Source of the DNA: Ruminococcus sp. AF31-8BH
Lineage (GTDB): Bacteria > Bacillota > Clostridia > Lachnospirales > Lachnospiraceae
Reading direction: 5' to 3'
Assembly: GCF_003460605.1 (NCBI RefSeq)
Contig: NZ_QTVN01000004.1
Location: 124,001-188,000, forward strand
Length of the DNA: 64,000 nt
The notes beneath the pieces were generated by a model that did not search any database, was not told the DNA's origin, and was given only the letters and a program-made list of their open reading frames with translations. A program made the position numbers and the translations under genes. Numbering within the stretch: position 1 is the stretch's first letter; each line of letters begins with the position of its first letter. Shown here in pieces: positions 41,135 through 50,526 of this stretch.

Positions 41135-42226
41135 TTATTCACCAGCTCCTGTCCTGGATTTCAGAAAGGCAAGCTCATGAGCCGCTTCCTCATCCTCCGG
41201 GTACATGCCTACATAAGACTGGGCTTTCTCCTGAGCAGTGGAAAAATCAAGCTTTTTCTCATAAACAACGATTTCATTAAACAGAAGGCTCTGCATTTCA
41301 TCATCCGATGCAGCTGCAATACCGCTGTTAATGTTCTCAAGTGCAGAGTCGTAATTCCCTTCTGCTATATCGCATACAGCCAGGCCATTGTAACCGGAAG
41401 CTGCTGTTTTTGTGGAATTCTTCTCTGTATTGTCCTGCATCTTATTGATGTACTGCTGATACATGGCTCTTGCATTTACGTAATCCTGCTGCGCGCCGTA
41501 AACCATTCCAAGAAGGAGAACCGCCTCTGTGCTTCCCTTGCTGGATGCATTCGTCAGCTCTGTTTTGGCATTCCCGTAGTCCTCCATATAGTAATAGATC
41601 CTGCCGCGGGCACACATGTCATCTGTATCCTTGGCCTCTGAGGACAGGGCGGCTTCCAGATATCTGGTTCCGTCCGCTTCCATATCCTTTTCCAGATAGG
41701 TCTCATAAATCTGGATGGCGCGGTCATAGCTGGAATCCTCGCCATAGGCCTGCTCAAAATCAGAGGAAGCCTCATCATACCCATCCATGGCAAGCGCCAC
41801 CTTGCCGCTCAGGAACCAGCAGTCTGCATCCATCTCATACTTCTGGACCAGCGTCTGGCAGTCTGCCATAGCATCATCCAAAAGCCCTGCCTGCAGCCTT
41901 GCAGTAGCACGATACAGGTAAAGATCCTTCGCCATCGTTTTGCTGACCTTATCAGAACTAAGTGCACTGGTAAAAGCACTGATGGCGTCCTCGTAATTGC
42001 CAAGACGCATCTGGCAGATTCCAATTCCACGATAGGAAACGGCCAGACTGATCCCGTTATTTACAGACTGGGTAAATTCATCCAGGGCATACTCATAGCT
42101 TCCCTGCTCCAGATCCTTCACAGCTTCATTAAAAGTCTTCTGTTGTTCACTATCGCAGCCTGCCAGAAGGGTCATCCCCATGCAGGCTGCAAGCATCACT
42201 GCTGTTTTTCTGATTTTCATTCTCAA
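41135..42226 (-). CDS. TPR-repeat lipoprotein
   Basis: A 363-residue exported protein. The signal peptide ends in lipobox LLAGC (Cys near 24), so it should be lipid-anchored on the outer face of the membrane. The rest is made of about eight tetratricopeptide-like repeats (for example GSYEYALDEF, GNYEDAISAF, GNYDSALENI). It probably scaffolds protein complexes; no specific function is known to me. The ATG overlaps the glmM stop by 4 nt, so the two are co-translated, suggesting a tie to cell-envelope growth. Confidence 0.88.
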   Translation of the reverse strand: MRMKIRKTAVMLAACMGMTLLAGCDSEQQKTFNEAVKDLEQGSYEYALDEFTQSVNNGISLAVSYRGIGICQMRLGNYEDAISAFTSALSSDKVSKTMAKDLYLYRATARLQAGLLDDAMADCQTLVQKYEMDADCWFLSGKVALAMDGYDEASSDFEQAYGEDSSYDRAIQIYETYLEKDMEADGTRYLEAALSSEAKDTDDMCARGRIYYYMEDYGNAKTELTNASSKGSTEAVLLLGMVYGAQQDYVNARAMYQQYINKMQDNTEKNSTKTAASGYNGLAVCDIAEGNYDSALENINSGIAAASDDEMQSLLFNEIVVYEKKLDFSTAQEKAQSYVGMYPEDEEAAHELAFLKSRTGAGE

Positions 42227-43569
42227 CCAACGATCAGCCCTTCGGCTTCCATTACATCTACAACACTGTCTACATACTGATGGCAGAGTTCATCTGTCTC
42301 AGCCTCCACCATAACACGGATCAGCGGCTCTGTTCCGCTCTCACGAACCAGAATACGTCCGGAATCTCCAAGTGCTTTAGCAGCTGTTTCTACAGCCTCC
42401 ACTACCTTCGGGTTCTCACGGGCAGTTTTCTTATCTGCTACACGCACATTGCGAAGTACCTGCGGATATACCTTCATCTCTTTTGCAAGGTCGCATAAGG
42501 TGGACTTCTTGTCTACGCATGCTTCCATTACCATCAGGGAAGTCAGGATACCGTCTCCGGTAGCTGCATAGCGGCTAAAAATAATATGTCCGGACTGCTC
42601 TCCGCCGATGCTGTAGTTGTTTGCAAGCATATTCTCGGCTACATACTTGTCACCTACTGCGGTCTGCTCGTAACGCATTCCTTCACGCTCCAGAGCCTTG
42701 TAAAGGCCCATGTTGGACATAACAGTGGTAACGACTGTATTGCCGTTTAACTTGCCCTGCTCTTTTAAGTATTTGCCGCATACATACATGATCTTATCGC
42801 CGTCGATAATATTTCCGCGATGATCCACTGCGATACAGCGGTCAGCATCTCCATCATACGCAAATCCGATATCCAGTCCGTTATCGACTACATATTTCTG
42901 CAGAACCTCGATATGGGTGGAACCGCAGTTTGTGTTAATATTGGTTCCGTCCGGCTGGTTGTTGATCACATAGGTCTTCGCCTGAAGTGCCTCGAATACG
43001 CTCTTTGCAATGGCAGAAGAGCTTCCGTTTGCACAGTCAAGACCAACCTTTACATTCTTGAAGTCACGGCTTGGAATGGAGATCAGGTATCCGATATAGC
43101 GGTTACGTCCGGAAGCAAAGTCGATGGTGCGTCCGATATCTTCTTTGCGGGCAAGAGGAAGCTCCTCGATCTCGCCGTCAATATAAGCCTCGATGCGCTC
43201 CTCGATCTCAGCCTCGATCTTCTGTCCGTTTCCATTCAGAAGCTTGATTCCGTTATCATAGAATGGGTTATGGCTTGCGGAGATCATAATACCGCAGTCA
43301 AAATCCTCTGTACGAACTGCAAAGGATACGCTTGGTGTGGTAGTTACATGAAGAAGATAAGCATCTGCGCCGGAAGCAGTAAGACCAGCAACCAGGGCAT
43401 ACTCGAACATGTAGCTGCTTCTTCTGGTATCCTTTCCGATTACGATCTTGGCCTTATGGTCACGTCCGTAATACCATCCTACATAACGTCCTACCTTGAA
43501 AGCATTGTCAACAGTCAGCTGAACATTTGCCTCTCCTCGAAATCCGTCTGTTCCAAAATATTTTCCCAT
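42223..43569 (-). CDS. glmM: Phosphoglucosamine mutase
   Basis: A 448-residue enzyme that converts glucosamine-6-phosphate to glucosamine-1-phosphate for UDP-GlcNAc and peptidoglycan synthesis. Features are the N-terminal YFGTDGFRG, phosphoserine loop ISASHNPFYDNGIK, metal loop DGDADR, sugar-binding GGEQSGHI and phosphate-binding RESGTEPLIRVM. Length matches the family. It is co-transcribed with the TPR lipoprotein; the nucleotidyltransferase gene is 84 nt upstream. Confidence 0.96.
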   Translation of the reverse strand: MGKYFGTDGFRGEANVQLTVDNAFKVGRYVGWYYGRDHKAKIVIGKDTRRSSYMFEYALVAGLTASGADAYLLHVTTTPSVSFAVRTEDFDCGIMISASHNPFYDNGIKLLNGNGQKIEAEIEERIEAYIDGEIEELPLARKEDIGRTIDFASGRNRYIGYLISIPSRDFKNVKVGLDCANGSSSAIAKSVFEALQAKTYVINNQPDGTNINTNCGSTHIEVLQKYVVDNGLDIGFAYDGDADRCIAVDHRGNIIDGDKIMYVCGKYLKEQGKLNGNTVVTTVMSNMGLYKALEREGMRYEQTAVGDKYVAENMLANNYSIGGEQSGHIIFSRYAATGDGILTSLMVMEACVDKKSTLCDLAKEMKVYPQVLRNVRVADKKTARENPKVVEAVETAAKALGDSGRILVRESGTEPLIRVMVEAETDELCHQYVDSVVDVMEAEGLIVG

Positions 43570-43653
43570 AATTATTTATCCTCCTATAACGCAATTCTGC
43601 CTAAAAATCCAATAACGCACAATACATGCAGTATCTGAGTTTTGAAATATTCA

Positions 43654-44568
43654 TTAATAAAGTCCGTTTGGATAAACTCCGGCTTCTGTAAGCTCTTTAA
43701 ATGCCTTGATTACAACTTCTTTATCTTCCTGATATGTAACGCCGAACCAGGTGTCCTTTGTCTCAAGTACATCTACCTGTGCAGCGCCCTTCTGGATCAG
43801 CTCATCAATCATAACCGGAAGCAGATACTCTGCCTTGATATCTCCCGGCTTCACATTCTCAAGGAACTCTACGAATCCGTTATATAAAGTATCCATAAAT
43901 GCCGGTGTCAGTCCCCACATATTCATGGAAACCAGCTCGTTCAGATCCAGCTTCTCTACTGGCTGTCCGTCCTCGCGGCTCTCAGCGCCGTCTGCAGTCT
44001 TAAAGATATTGTGAGTCTCTGTTACGCCTGTGAGCTTGCCGTCTGTAATATGGCAAAGACCTCTGGTAACGCTTCCATTGTCGCTCAGTGTATTGCCAAG
44101 GCGGAATCCAGCCATGCAGATATGAAGGATATCATCCTCTGGCTGATCTTGAACCAGATAATCATGAACCTTTACATAAGCTTCCTTGCCATAGTAATCG
44201 TCTGCATTGATAACTGCAAATGGCTCGGTCAGGAACTCTCTCGCACAGATGACTGCGTGTCCGGTTCCCCATGGTTTGGTTCTGTCTGCAGGCTTGGTGA
44301 AACCTTCCGGAAGCTTCTCCATCTCCTGATATGCATATGCTACTTCCGCGATCTTGGATACGCGGGCACCGATGGTGCTCTTAAATTCTTCCTCAAGATC
44401 CTTGCGGATGATAAATACGATTTTGTTAAATCCTGCTTCCAGTGCATCTCTGATGGAATAATCCATGATGATCTCACCGTTTGGTCCAACTGGTGCAAGC
44501 TGTTTAATTCCATTTCCAAAGCGGCTTCCAACTCCGGCAGCCATAATTACAAGGGCTGTTTTTTTCAT
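43654..44568 (-). CDS. Sugar-phosphate nucleotidyltransferase-like protein
   Basis: A 304-residue NTP_transferase-fold protein. The N-terminal nucleotide loop VIMAAGVGSRFGNGIKQL resembles but is shorter than GalU/GlmU types. INADDYYG carries the metal-binding Asp pair, and PWGTGHAV is a sugar-contact segment. It should form an NDP-sugar or act on a phosphocholine-like substrate; the substrate is not clear. It lies just upstream of glmM on the same strand with GGAGGGTACACC before the ATG, so a role in cell-surface sugar supply is plausible. Confidence 0.85.
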   Translation of the reverse strand: MKKTALVIMAAGVGSRFGNGIKQLAPVGPNGEIIMDYSIRDALEAGFNKIVFIIRKDLEEEFKSTIGARVSKIAEVAYAYQEMEKLPEGFTKPADRTKPWGTGHAVICAREFLTEPFAVINADDYYGKEAYVKVHDYLVQDQPEDDILHICMAGFRLGNTLSDNGSVTRGLCHITDGKLTGVTETHNIFKTADGAESREDGQPVEKLDLNELVSMNMWGLTPAFMDTLYNGFVEFLENVKPGDIKAEYLLPVMIDELIQKGAAQVDVLETKDTWFGVTYQEDKEVVIKAFKELTEAGVYPNGLY

Positions 44569-44657
44569 AGGTGTACCCTCCCGTTTTAGTCCATGTTTTT
44601 TATTTTAATATATGGTATCCGGAAACTTGTATTTACAAGGTTCCCGGTATACGCCTT

Positions 44658-45731
44658 TTACTGTTCCTGCAGATTGCTCAGCTTTGCAGCCTGGTCTGCT
44701 GCGATCAGACTGTCGATGATCTCATCCAGGTCACCGTTCAGAATATTATCCAGTCTGTGAAGGGTCAGCTTAATGCGGTGATCCGTCACACGTCCCTGCG
44801 GGAAATTGTAGGTTCTGATTTTCTCAGAACGGTCCCCTGTACCGATCTGGCTTCTTCTTGCCTCAGCCTCTGCATCGTGCTGCTTTGCAAGCTCCATCTC
44901 ATACAGACGGGAACGAAGGACCTTCAGAGCCTTATCCTTATTTTTCAGCTGGGATTTCTCATCCTGACAGGAAATTACGATTCCGGTAGGAATATGGGTC
45001 AGTCGAACCGCAGAGTCTGTGGTGTTGACACACTGACCGCCGTTTCCGGATGCACGGAATACGTCAAACTTACAGTCATTCATATCCAGATGGAAATCAA
45101 TTTCCTCTGCTTCCGGCATGATTGCAACTGTACAGGTGGAAGTATGGATTCTTCCGCCGGATTCTGTCTCCGGCACACGCTGTACACGGTGCACGCCGCT
45201 TTCGTATTTCAGTCTGGAATAAGCTCCGGCACCGTTGATCATAAAGGTAACTTCCTTAAATCCGCCGATTCCGTTCTCATTCAGACTCATCATTTCTGTT
45301 TTCCAGCGTCTGGATTCTGCGTATTTCACATACATTCTGTAAATCTCAGCCGCAAAAAGAGCAGCCTCATCTCCGCCTGCGCCTGCACGGATCTCCACGA
45401 TAACGTTCTTGTTATCGTTAGGGTCCTTCGGCAGAAGCAGGATCTTCAGCTCATGCTCCAGCTCTTCCACACGCTTCTTGGCGTCTGAAAGCTCTTCCTT
45501 GAGCATCTCACGCATTTCCTCATCCTTCTCCTCTTCCAGCATGGAAAGACTGTCCTGAATGGTTTCTTTATTTTTCTTATATTCCTTATAGGTATCCACA
45601 ATTGGCTGCAGGTCGCTCTGTTCTTTCATCAGCTTCTGGAAACGATCCGGGTTCGCTGTTACATCCGGCTCACCAAGCTCGTTCAGAACTTCCTCGAAAC
45701 GTATGAGCAAATCATCCAACTTGTCAAACAT
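44658..45731 (-). CDS. prfA: Peptide chain release factor 1
   Basis: A 357-residue RF1 that reads UAA and UAG stop codons. The catalytic loop is [19 protein letters not shown] with the universal GGQ. The stop-codon recognition tripeptide lies within the region expected for the PxT type. Its length and the adjacent methyltransferase PrmC, which methylates the GGQ glutamine, confirm the assignment. Confidence 0.97.
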   Translation of the reverse strand: MFDKLDDLLIRFEEVLNELGEPDVTANPDRFQKLMKEQSDLQPIVDTYKEYKKNKETIQDSLSMLEEEKDEEMREMLKEELSDAKKRVEELEHELKILLLPKDPNDNKNVIVEIRAGAGGDEAALFAAEIYRMYVKYAESRRWKTEMMSLNENGIGGFKEVTFMINGAGAYSRLKYESGVHRVQRVPETESGGRIHTSTCTVAIMPEAEEIDFHLDMNDCKFDVFRASGNGGQCVNTTDSAVRLTHIPTGIVISCQDEKSQLKNKDKALKVLRSRLYEMELAKQHDAEAEARRSQIGTGDRSEKIRTYNFPQGRVTDHRIKLTLHRLDNILNGDLDEIIDSLIAADQAAKLSNLQEQ

Positions 45732-45757
45732 GGTTTTCCTCCTGTTATTTCTTTCTT

Positions 45758-46636
45758 TTATCTATGGGGTTTCTGTCCGATCACTACCCGGTCCAGTCCT
45801 GCCAGATCCTGGATCACCTGCACCTGGCGAAAACCGGCTTTCTCAAGCAGCTTCGACACATCCTCCCCCTGGTCGTATCCGATTTCAAACAGCATCCAGC
45901 CATTTTCTTTCACATAGGCACTACCCTCCGATACGATCCTCCGGTAAAAATACAATCCATCCTCATGGCCGTCCAGCGCAATTCTGGGATCGTGTCCCTT
46001 CACTTCTTCCATAAGATCCTCGATCACTGCACTTCTGATATAAGGGGGATTCGAAATAAGAATATCATATACTGGCAGTGCTTTACCAGTAGTTTCTGCA
46101 AAAAAAGGTGATAAAAACAAGTCACTTTCCACAAATTCCGCCCGATCTGCCACATTCAGCCCTTTTGCGTTCTGTTTCGCCACCTTAAGGGCGAGAGGGG
46201 AAATGTCAGCGCCTGTTCCGGATGCCCCCTCTTTCATGGCAAGAAGACTTAATAAAATACAGCCTGATCCGGTGCACATGTCAAGGATCCGCGGTTTCTC
46301 CTGATTCTCCAGAATCTCCAGTGCTTTCTCCACCAGCGTCTCTGTGTCCTGTCTTGGAACCAGCACATTCTCATCCACATAAAATTCAAAGCCCATGAAA
46401 TACGCCTGATGGGTGATGTGCTGCAAAGGAATGTGACCGGCTCTTAAGACGATCAGCTTTCTGTACTCTTCCGCCTTCTCTTCCTCTACCGCTTTCTTCG
46501 GGTCAGCAAAATAAAGAGCGCGGCTTACGCCTGTCACATACTCCAAAAGAAGCCAAGCGTCTAACCTGGCTTCCTGGATTTTCTTTTCTTCCAGAACTTT
46601 CGTTCCTTCTTTTAATAATGCTTCCAGGGATGTCAT
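45758..46636 (-). CDS. prmC: Release factor glutamine methyltransferase
   Basis: A 292-residue SAM-dependent methyltransferase. The N-terminal helical domain is followed by SAM motif [16 protein letters not shown] and catalytic ISNPPYI. It methylates the GGQ glutamine of RF1/RF2. It overlaps the yqhQ-like gene by 4 nt and lies 26 nt before prfA, as in many Firmicutes. Confidence 0.96.
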   Translation of the reverse strand: MTSLEALLKEGTKVLEEKKIQEARLDAWLLLEYVTGVSRALYFADPKKAVEEEKAEEYRKLIVLRAGHIPLQHITHQAYFMGFEFYVDENVLVPRQDTETLVEKALEILENQEKPRILDMCTGSGCILLSLLAMKEGASGTGADISPLALKVAKQNAKGLNVADRAEFVESDLFLSPFFAETTGKALPVYDILISNPPYIRSAVIEDLMEEVKGHDPRIALDGHEDGLYFYRRIVSEGSAYVKENGWMLFEIGYDQGEDVSKLLEKAGFRQVQVIQDLAGLDRVVIGQKPHR

Positions 46637-47661
46637 TTGGCAGCACCTGCTTCAGATGCATGCTCCTGACTCTCCCCTTCTGGATTCTCATTCTCATATG
46701 GAATGTCCAGACCAAATTCTTCTTTTAAGTATGCTCTCCAGTCAAACACGGCTTCTACTGCCTTGATGGCAACCTCTGCCATATCAGCTGTAGGCTCCTT
46801 GGTGGTAAATTTCTGCATTGCCATTCCCGGCTTGCTCATCATAAGGGCAAACTTGCTGTCCGTTCTTCCAGCCCACTGGATGATCTCAAAGGAGATTCCG
46901 GATACGATGGGCACCATGAGCAGACGTCCGAAAAGGCGCAGCCAGTAGGATGGCACCAGCACGAAGATAAAGTGCAGGAAAATACTTACCAGCATAACCA
47001 GGAAAAGGAAGCTGGTACCGCAGCGTCTGTGAAATCTGGAGCTCTCCAGCACATTCTCTACGGTAAGGGGCTTGCCGTTCTCCACGCAGTTGATGCATTT
47101 GTGCTCTGCGCCATGATACATGAAGGTTCTCTGAATATCCTTCATTCTGGAGATCAGAAGCATGTATCCCATAAACAGTGCCAGCTTCACAAAAGCTTCT
47201 ACAATGGTAACGATAACTTCAGATGCCCCAACCTTGCGGCAAAGGCTTGCCAGCACATAGGGAAGCAGCATAAATGCCGCAATGGAAATGACAATGGAAA
47301 TGGCAACGGTCACATACAGCAGTGCCTTGAATGCCTTGTCCTCTTTTTTCTTCTTGGCTTCTAATTCTTCAGCGGAGAGGGAGGCATTTTTCTTAGCTTC
47401 CTCCTCGTCTTCCTCATCTCCTGCGATCTCTGCGGAGTACATCAGGCACTTGGTACCTGTTACCAGGGAATCCACAAAGCTTACCATTCCGCGGATAATG
47501 GGCTTTCTCCAGATCTTGGCCTTGCCGAAAATACATTTGTAGTCTTCTACTTTCAGCTCAATTTCATTGTCAGGACGGCGGACTGCAATGGAGTACTTGT
47601 CCTTATGACGCATCATAATTCCTTCCATAACAGCCTGTCCACCGATATTTGATGGTTTCAT
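46633..47661 (-). CDS. DUF1385 family membrane protein (YqhQ-like)
   Basis: A 342-residue protein that starts with the family signature SNIGGQAVMEGIMMRH. It has four or five membrane helices and a central HGAEHKCINCVENG segment. The function of the family is unsettled. It has a Lys/Glu-rich loop around residues 75-105 and a C-terminal acidic tail. The start at 47661 has a perfect AGGAGGATAAA site; the longer ORF from 47754 starts inside MITE copy 2 and is not real. Order rpmE-yqhQ-prmC-prfA is conserved in clostridia. Confidence 0.92.
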   Translation of the reverse strand: MKPSNIGGQAVMEGIMMRHKDKYSIAVRRPDNEIELKVEDYKCIFGKAKIWRKPIIRGMVSFVDSLVTGTKCLMYSAEIAGDEEDEEEAKKNASLSAEELEAKKKKEDKAFKALLYVTVAISIVISIAAFMLLPYVLASLCRKVGASEVIVTIVEAFVKLALFMGYMLLISRMKDIQRTFMYHGAEHKCINCVENGKPLTVENVLESSRFHRRCGTSFLFLVMLVSIFLHFIFVLVPSYWLRLFGRLLMVPIVSGISFEIIQWAGRTDSKFALMMSKPGMAMQKFTTKEPTADMAEVAIKAVEAVFDWRAYLKEEFGLDIPYENENPEGESQEHASEAGAAK

Positions 47662-47713
47662 TTTATCCTCCTGTAAATCGGACATGTCGCCTGCCGGCGA
47701 CATCACCATAATG

Positions 47714-47875
47714 AAAGTATGTTTGAAAAATGCTTTCTGCAAGATGTGCGTCACAATTTGTGGGAGATTTTGTCCGGATGAGGGCGCCGTAGCGGGCTAC
47801 GGCAACTGAATTCGGGCAAAATATACCGCAAAGTGGGGCGTGCAGATTGCGGGAATGATTTTTCAAACACGCTCT
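47714..47875. mobile_element. 162-bp MITE-like repeat, copy 2
   Basis: Same length and orientation as copies 1 and 3. The left end has decayed (AAAGTATGTTTGAAAAA) while the right end TTTTTCAAACACGCTCT is intact. It lies between the rpmE terminator and the yqhQ-like gene, 53 nt before that gene's ATG, so it probably displaced or supplies part of the leader. Confidence 0.85.
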
Positions 47876-47969
47876 AGCCCATCCGATATCCAAGAATTCA
47901 CTCATGCGAAGCATGGCTCATTCTTGGCTGCCGTCTGGGACTTTCATAGTAAATCGGCAGTAACAAAGA

Positions 47970-47997
47970 AAGGTTGAGATTTCCCAACCTCAACCTT
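47970..47997 (-). terminator. Rho-independent terminator of rpmE
   Basis: AAGGTTGAG (47970-47978) pairs with CTCAACCTT (47989-47997); on the minus strand TCTTTGTT follows. It is 20 nt past the rpmE stop. Confidence 0.8.
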
Positions 47998-48017
47998 CTC
48001 ATTCAGTAATATTCAAA

Positions 48018-48221
48018 TTATTTATTCAGGCCGTATTTCTCATTGAACTTATTGATACGTCCGCGAGCCTGAGTAGCTTTCTGCTGTCCTGTATAGAACG
48101 GATGACATTTGGAGCAGATTTCTACGTGGATGTCCTGCTTGGTAGAACCTGTTACAAAAGTATTACCGCAGTTGCAGGTTACAGTTGCCTGATAGTAATT
48201 CGGATGGATTCCTTCTCTCAT
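48018..48221 (-). CDS. rpmE: 50S ribosomal protein L31 (zinc-binding form)
   Basis: A 67-residue L31 with N-terminal [19 protein letters not shown] and the four cysteines of a zinc ribbon (CNCG and CSKC), so it is the Cys+ form used when zinc is ample. The start is ATG at 48221, 8 nt after GAGGTG; a GTG three codons upstream overlaps that site and is unlikely. It has its own promoter and terminator between rho and yqhQ. Confidence 0.97.
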   Translation of the reverse strand: MREGIHPNYYQATVTCNCGNTFVTGSTKQDIHVEICSKCHPFYTGQQKATQARGRINKFNEKYGLNK

Positions 48222-48296
48222 GATTTTCACCTCTCTATATTTATTCTATTTTATTTGCGTTGAATCTGACGAATTCACACTTTACACAGCCTACTG

Positions 48297-48325
48297 ATTA
48301 TAGCATGCTGTTATGAGAAATGCAA
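48297..48325 (-). promoter_or_regulatory. Predicted promoter of rpmE
   Basis: On the minus strand, TTGCAT (48320-48325), 17 nt, perfect TATAAT (48297-48302). Start near 48290 gives a leader of about 70 nt. Confidence 0.55.
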
Positions 48326-48330
48326 GTTAT

Positions 48331-49983
48331 TTATAAAAATTTCTGTTTTTTTACAGTTTGCACAAATTCTGCGTTGTTTCGAGTACGGGCAAACATGTTC
48401 AGGATCTGTTCTACCGCATCCTCAGACTTCATTCCGTTAAGGGCTTTTCGCATAATGTACACAGCTTCCTGCTCATCTTTGCTCAGAAGAAGGTCCTCAC
48501 GTCTGGTTCCGGATTTCTGGATGTCGATTGCCGGGAATACACGCTTTTCCTGAAGCTTGCGGTCAAGAACAAGCTCCATATTGCCGGTTCCCTTGAATTC
48601 CTCGTAGATCACATCATCCATCTTGCTTCCGGTGTCAACCAGTGCAGTAGCAAGAATGGTAAGGCTTCCTCCCTCACGCATGTTGCGGGCTGCACCGAAG
48701 AAACGCTTCGGCATATGAAGTGCTCCCGGGTCAAGACCTCCGGAAAGAGTTCTTCCGCTTGGAGGAACGACCAGGTTATAGGCTCTTGCCAGTCTGGTGA
48801 TGGAATCCAGAAGGATCACAACATCCTGCTTATGTTCTACAAGGCGGCGTGCACGCTCCACAACCATCTCAGATACACGCTTATGATGCTCCGGAAGCTC
48901 ATCAAATGTAGAATAGATAACCTCTACATTCGGTCCCTGTATTGCTTCCTTGATATCAGTAACCTCCTCCGGACGCTCGTCAATGAGAAGAATGATCAGA
49001 TGCATGTCCTTGTTATTCTTCAAAATGGACTTGGCAATGTCTTTGAGAAGGGTGGTCTTACCTGCCTTAGGCGGGGAAACGATCATGCCTCGCTGTCCCT
49101 TTCCGATAGGACTGATCAGATCTACAATACGCATGGCTGTGGTTCCGCCAGGACGTTCCATGATCAGACGCTCATCCGGGAAAATGGGGGTCATGTTCTC
49201 GAAATTGTATCTCTTCTGACCTTCGCTTGGATGGAAACCATTGATGGATGTCACATACAAAAGGGCACTGAATTTCTCACCCTGGGTCTTGATCCTGATA
49301 TTTCCCTGGATAATATCTCCGGTCTTCAGATTAAATCTCCGGATCTGGGACGGGGAAACATAAATGTCATTCTCACCTGGAAGATAGTTCTCGCTTCTGA
49401 TGAAGCCGAAGCCATCCGGCATAACTTCCAGAATACCGTTGGCACGCTCACCGCTGTCCAGCTGGACGGTCTCTGCAGGAACGTGATAAGTATTGCTTAC
49501 ATGCTCAGCATGTCCTTCGGCATTCTCGCGAATCTGCTCTGGTTCCTCACTTTTGGTCTCTGCAGGAGGAACAACTTCTACAGGGCGAATGACCGGCTCC
49601 TGCCTTGCAGGGCTGTCCTGTCTGGCGTTGCTGTAGCCATTCTGACGTCCTGTATTCTCACCTCTTGCTGCATAGCTGCCGCGAAATTCCGGATTTCTTC
49701 TTACAATGGTCCGGGTTCTTGCGGGCTCTTCCTTTTTCACAGGGGCTGCTTCCGGCTCTCTTCTTACAGGTGTACCTGCAGGAGCGTCCTGTACCATATC
49801 GGAAGCTTCTTTTTTCACCTCTTCCGGCTTCGCTGCTTCTTTCTCAGCAGCTTCTTTTTTGTCTTCTTCCAGCATACGCTCAATTAATTCAGGCTTTCTC
49901 ATAGTAGAAATGCCCTTCAGTCCTCTGGCTTTCGCAAGCGCTTTCAGCTCCACCAGGGGTAACGATTCGTATTTTTCTCTCAT
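48331..49983 (-). CDS. rho: Transcription termination factor Rho
   Basis: A 550-residue Rho. The N-terminal SAP/HeH-like helix set ([15 protein letters not shown]) is followed by a long low-complexity insert rich in Glu, Pro and Arg (about residues 45-190), typical of gut clostridial Rho. Then come the cold-shock RNA-binding fold ([18 protein letters not shown]) and the ATPase domain with [24 protein letters not shown] and Q/R loops. ATG at 49983 is chosen (GAGGT 9 nt upstream); an earlier Met at 50007 has no site. Confidence 0.96.
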   Translation of the reverse strand: MREKYESLPLVELKALAKARGLKGISTMRKPELIERMLEEDKKEAAEKEAAKPEEVKKEASDMVQDAPAGTPVRREPEAAPVKKEEPARTRTIVRRNPEFRGSYAARGENTGRQNGYSNARQDSPARQEPVIRPVEVVPPAETKSEEPEQIRENAEGHAEHVSNTYHVPAETVQLDSGERANGILEVMPDGFGFIRSENYLPGENDIYVSPSQIRRFNLKTGDIIQGNIRIKTQGEKFSALLYVTSINGFHPSEGQKRYNFENMTPIFPDERLIMERPGGTTAMRIVDLISPIGKGQRGMIVSPPKAGKTTLLKDIAKSILKNNKDMHLIILLIDERPEEVTDIKEAIQGPNVEVIYSTFDELPEHHKRVSEMVVERARRLVEHKQDVVILLDSITRLARAYNLVVPPSGRTLSGGLDPGALHMPKRFFGAARNMREGGSLTILATALVDTGSKMDDVIYEEFKGTGNMELVLDRKLQEKRVFPAIDIQKSGTRREDLLLSKDEQEAVYIMRKALNGMKSEDAVEQILNMFARTRNNAEFVQTVKKQKFL

Positions 49984-50219
49984 CAACCATCTACCTCTTC
50001 GACTCATTATCATTCTAAATTACATTTCATTTTCTACGGGATACAAATGTCTGATAGGACAGAAATTTTATGTTGAACAAAAAAATGAATATTTAATCTA
50101 ATATTGCTTATCATAGCACATTATCGGCACTCTGTCCATATCAATTGCAAATGAATGCCTTTGCCCTATATTATACACACCAGAACTTTTTGATTGCAAG
50201 ACTTATTTGTCGACACATA

Positions 50220-50480
50220 TCTGACGTCATCGACACCGGCATCCGAAAAGTCGCCCCCACCCGTGAAACGGGTGGCTCGTAGGACGGCTATAAGCCTTTA
50301 ATGCTAGGCCAGCGTCTCAAGGCGCTGGATTTCGCTTTGCTCCAGCCACATTGCTCTTGACTCGTCGCCGCCCTTAAAAGGGCATTTGTACTACTTCGCC
50401 TTAACCCTTAAAAGGGTCCTAATATTCTTTTACGCTAAGTTTATCCTGCATAATACACGATGCGTAGACATTTTGAACAG
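50220..50480. repeat. Hairpin-rich noncoding element after rho, possibly an IS200/IS605-type remnant
   Basis: A series of short stems: CACCCG-TGAAA-CGGGTG (50268-50284 region), GGCT-ATA-AGCC, GCCAGCG..CGCTGG, and CCCTTAAAAGGG-type palindromes near 50370 and 50405. This resembles the structured ends or omega-RNA region of IS200/IS605 elements, but no transposase or TnpB frame is present. The rest of 50014-50220 is AT-rich upstream sequence of rho with nothing else I can identify. Confidence 0.4.
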
Positions 50481-50496
50481 GCTAAAGCCGTATGTT

Positions 50497-50526
50497 AAAA
50501 AGGAAGCTCCTGTAAGGAGCTTCCTT
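50497..50526 (-). terminator. Rho-independent terminator of the C1 peptidase gene
   Basis: AAGGAAGCTCC (50500-50510) pairs perfectly with GGAGCTTCCTT (50516-50526), followed by T5 on the minus strand. The stem begins immediately after the stop codon. Confidence 0.92.

Noticed and set aside
47662..47754. N-terminal extension of the DUF1385 protein
   Set aside because: The extra residues are encoded partly by MITE copy 2, and a strong ribosome-binding site precedes the ATG at 47661.
48358..49887. 509-residue open frame on the plus strand opposite rho
   Set aside because: It mirrors the rho coding frame, has a Cys/His/Ser-rich shadow composition, and no ribosome-binding site. The same applies to the plus-strand frames opposite hdrA (22278-23627), pepT (27434-28900) and flxC (20921-21412).
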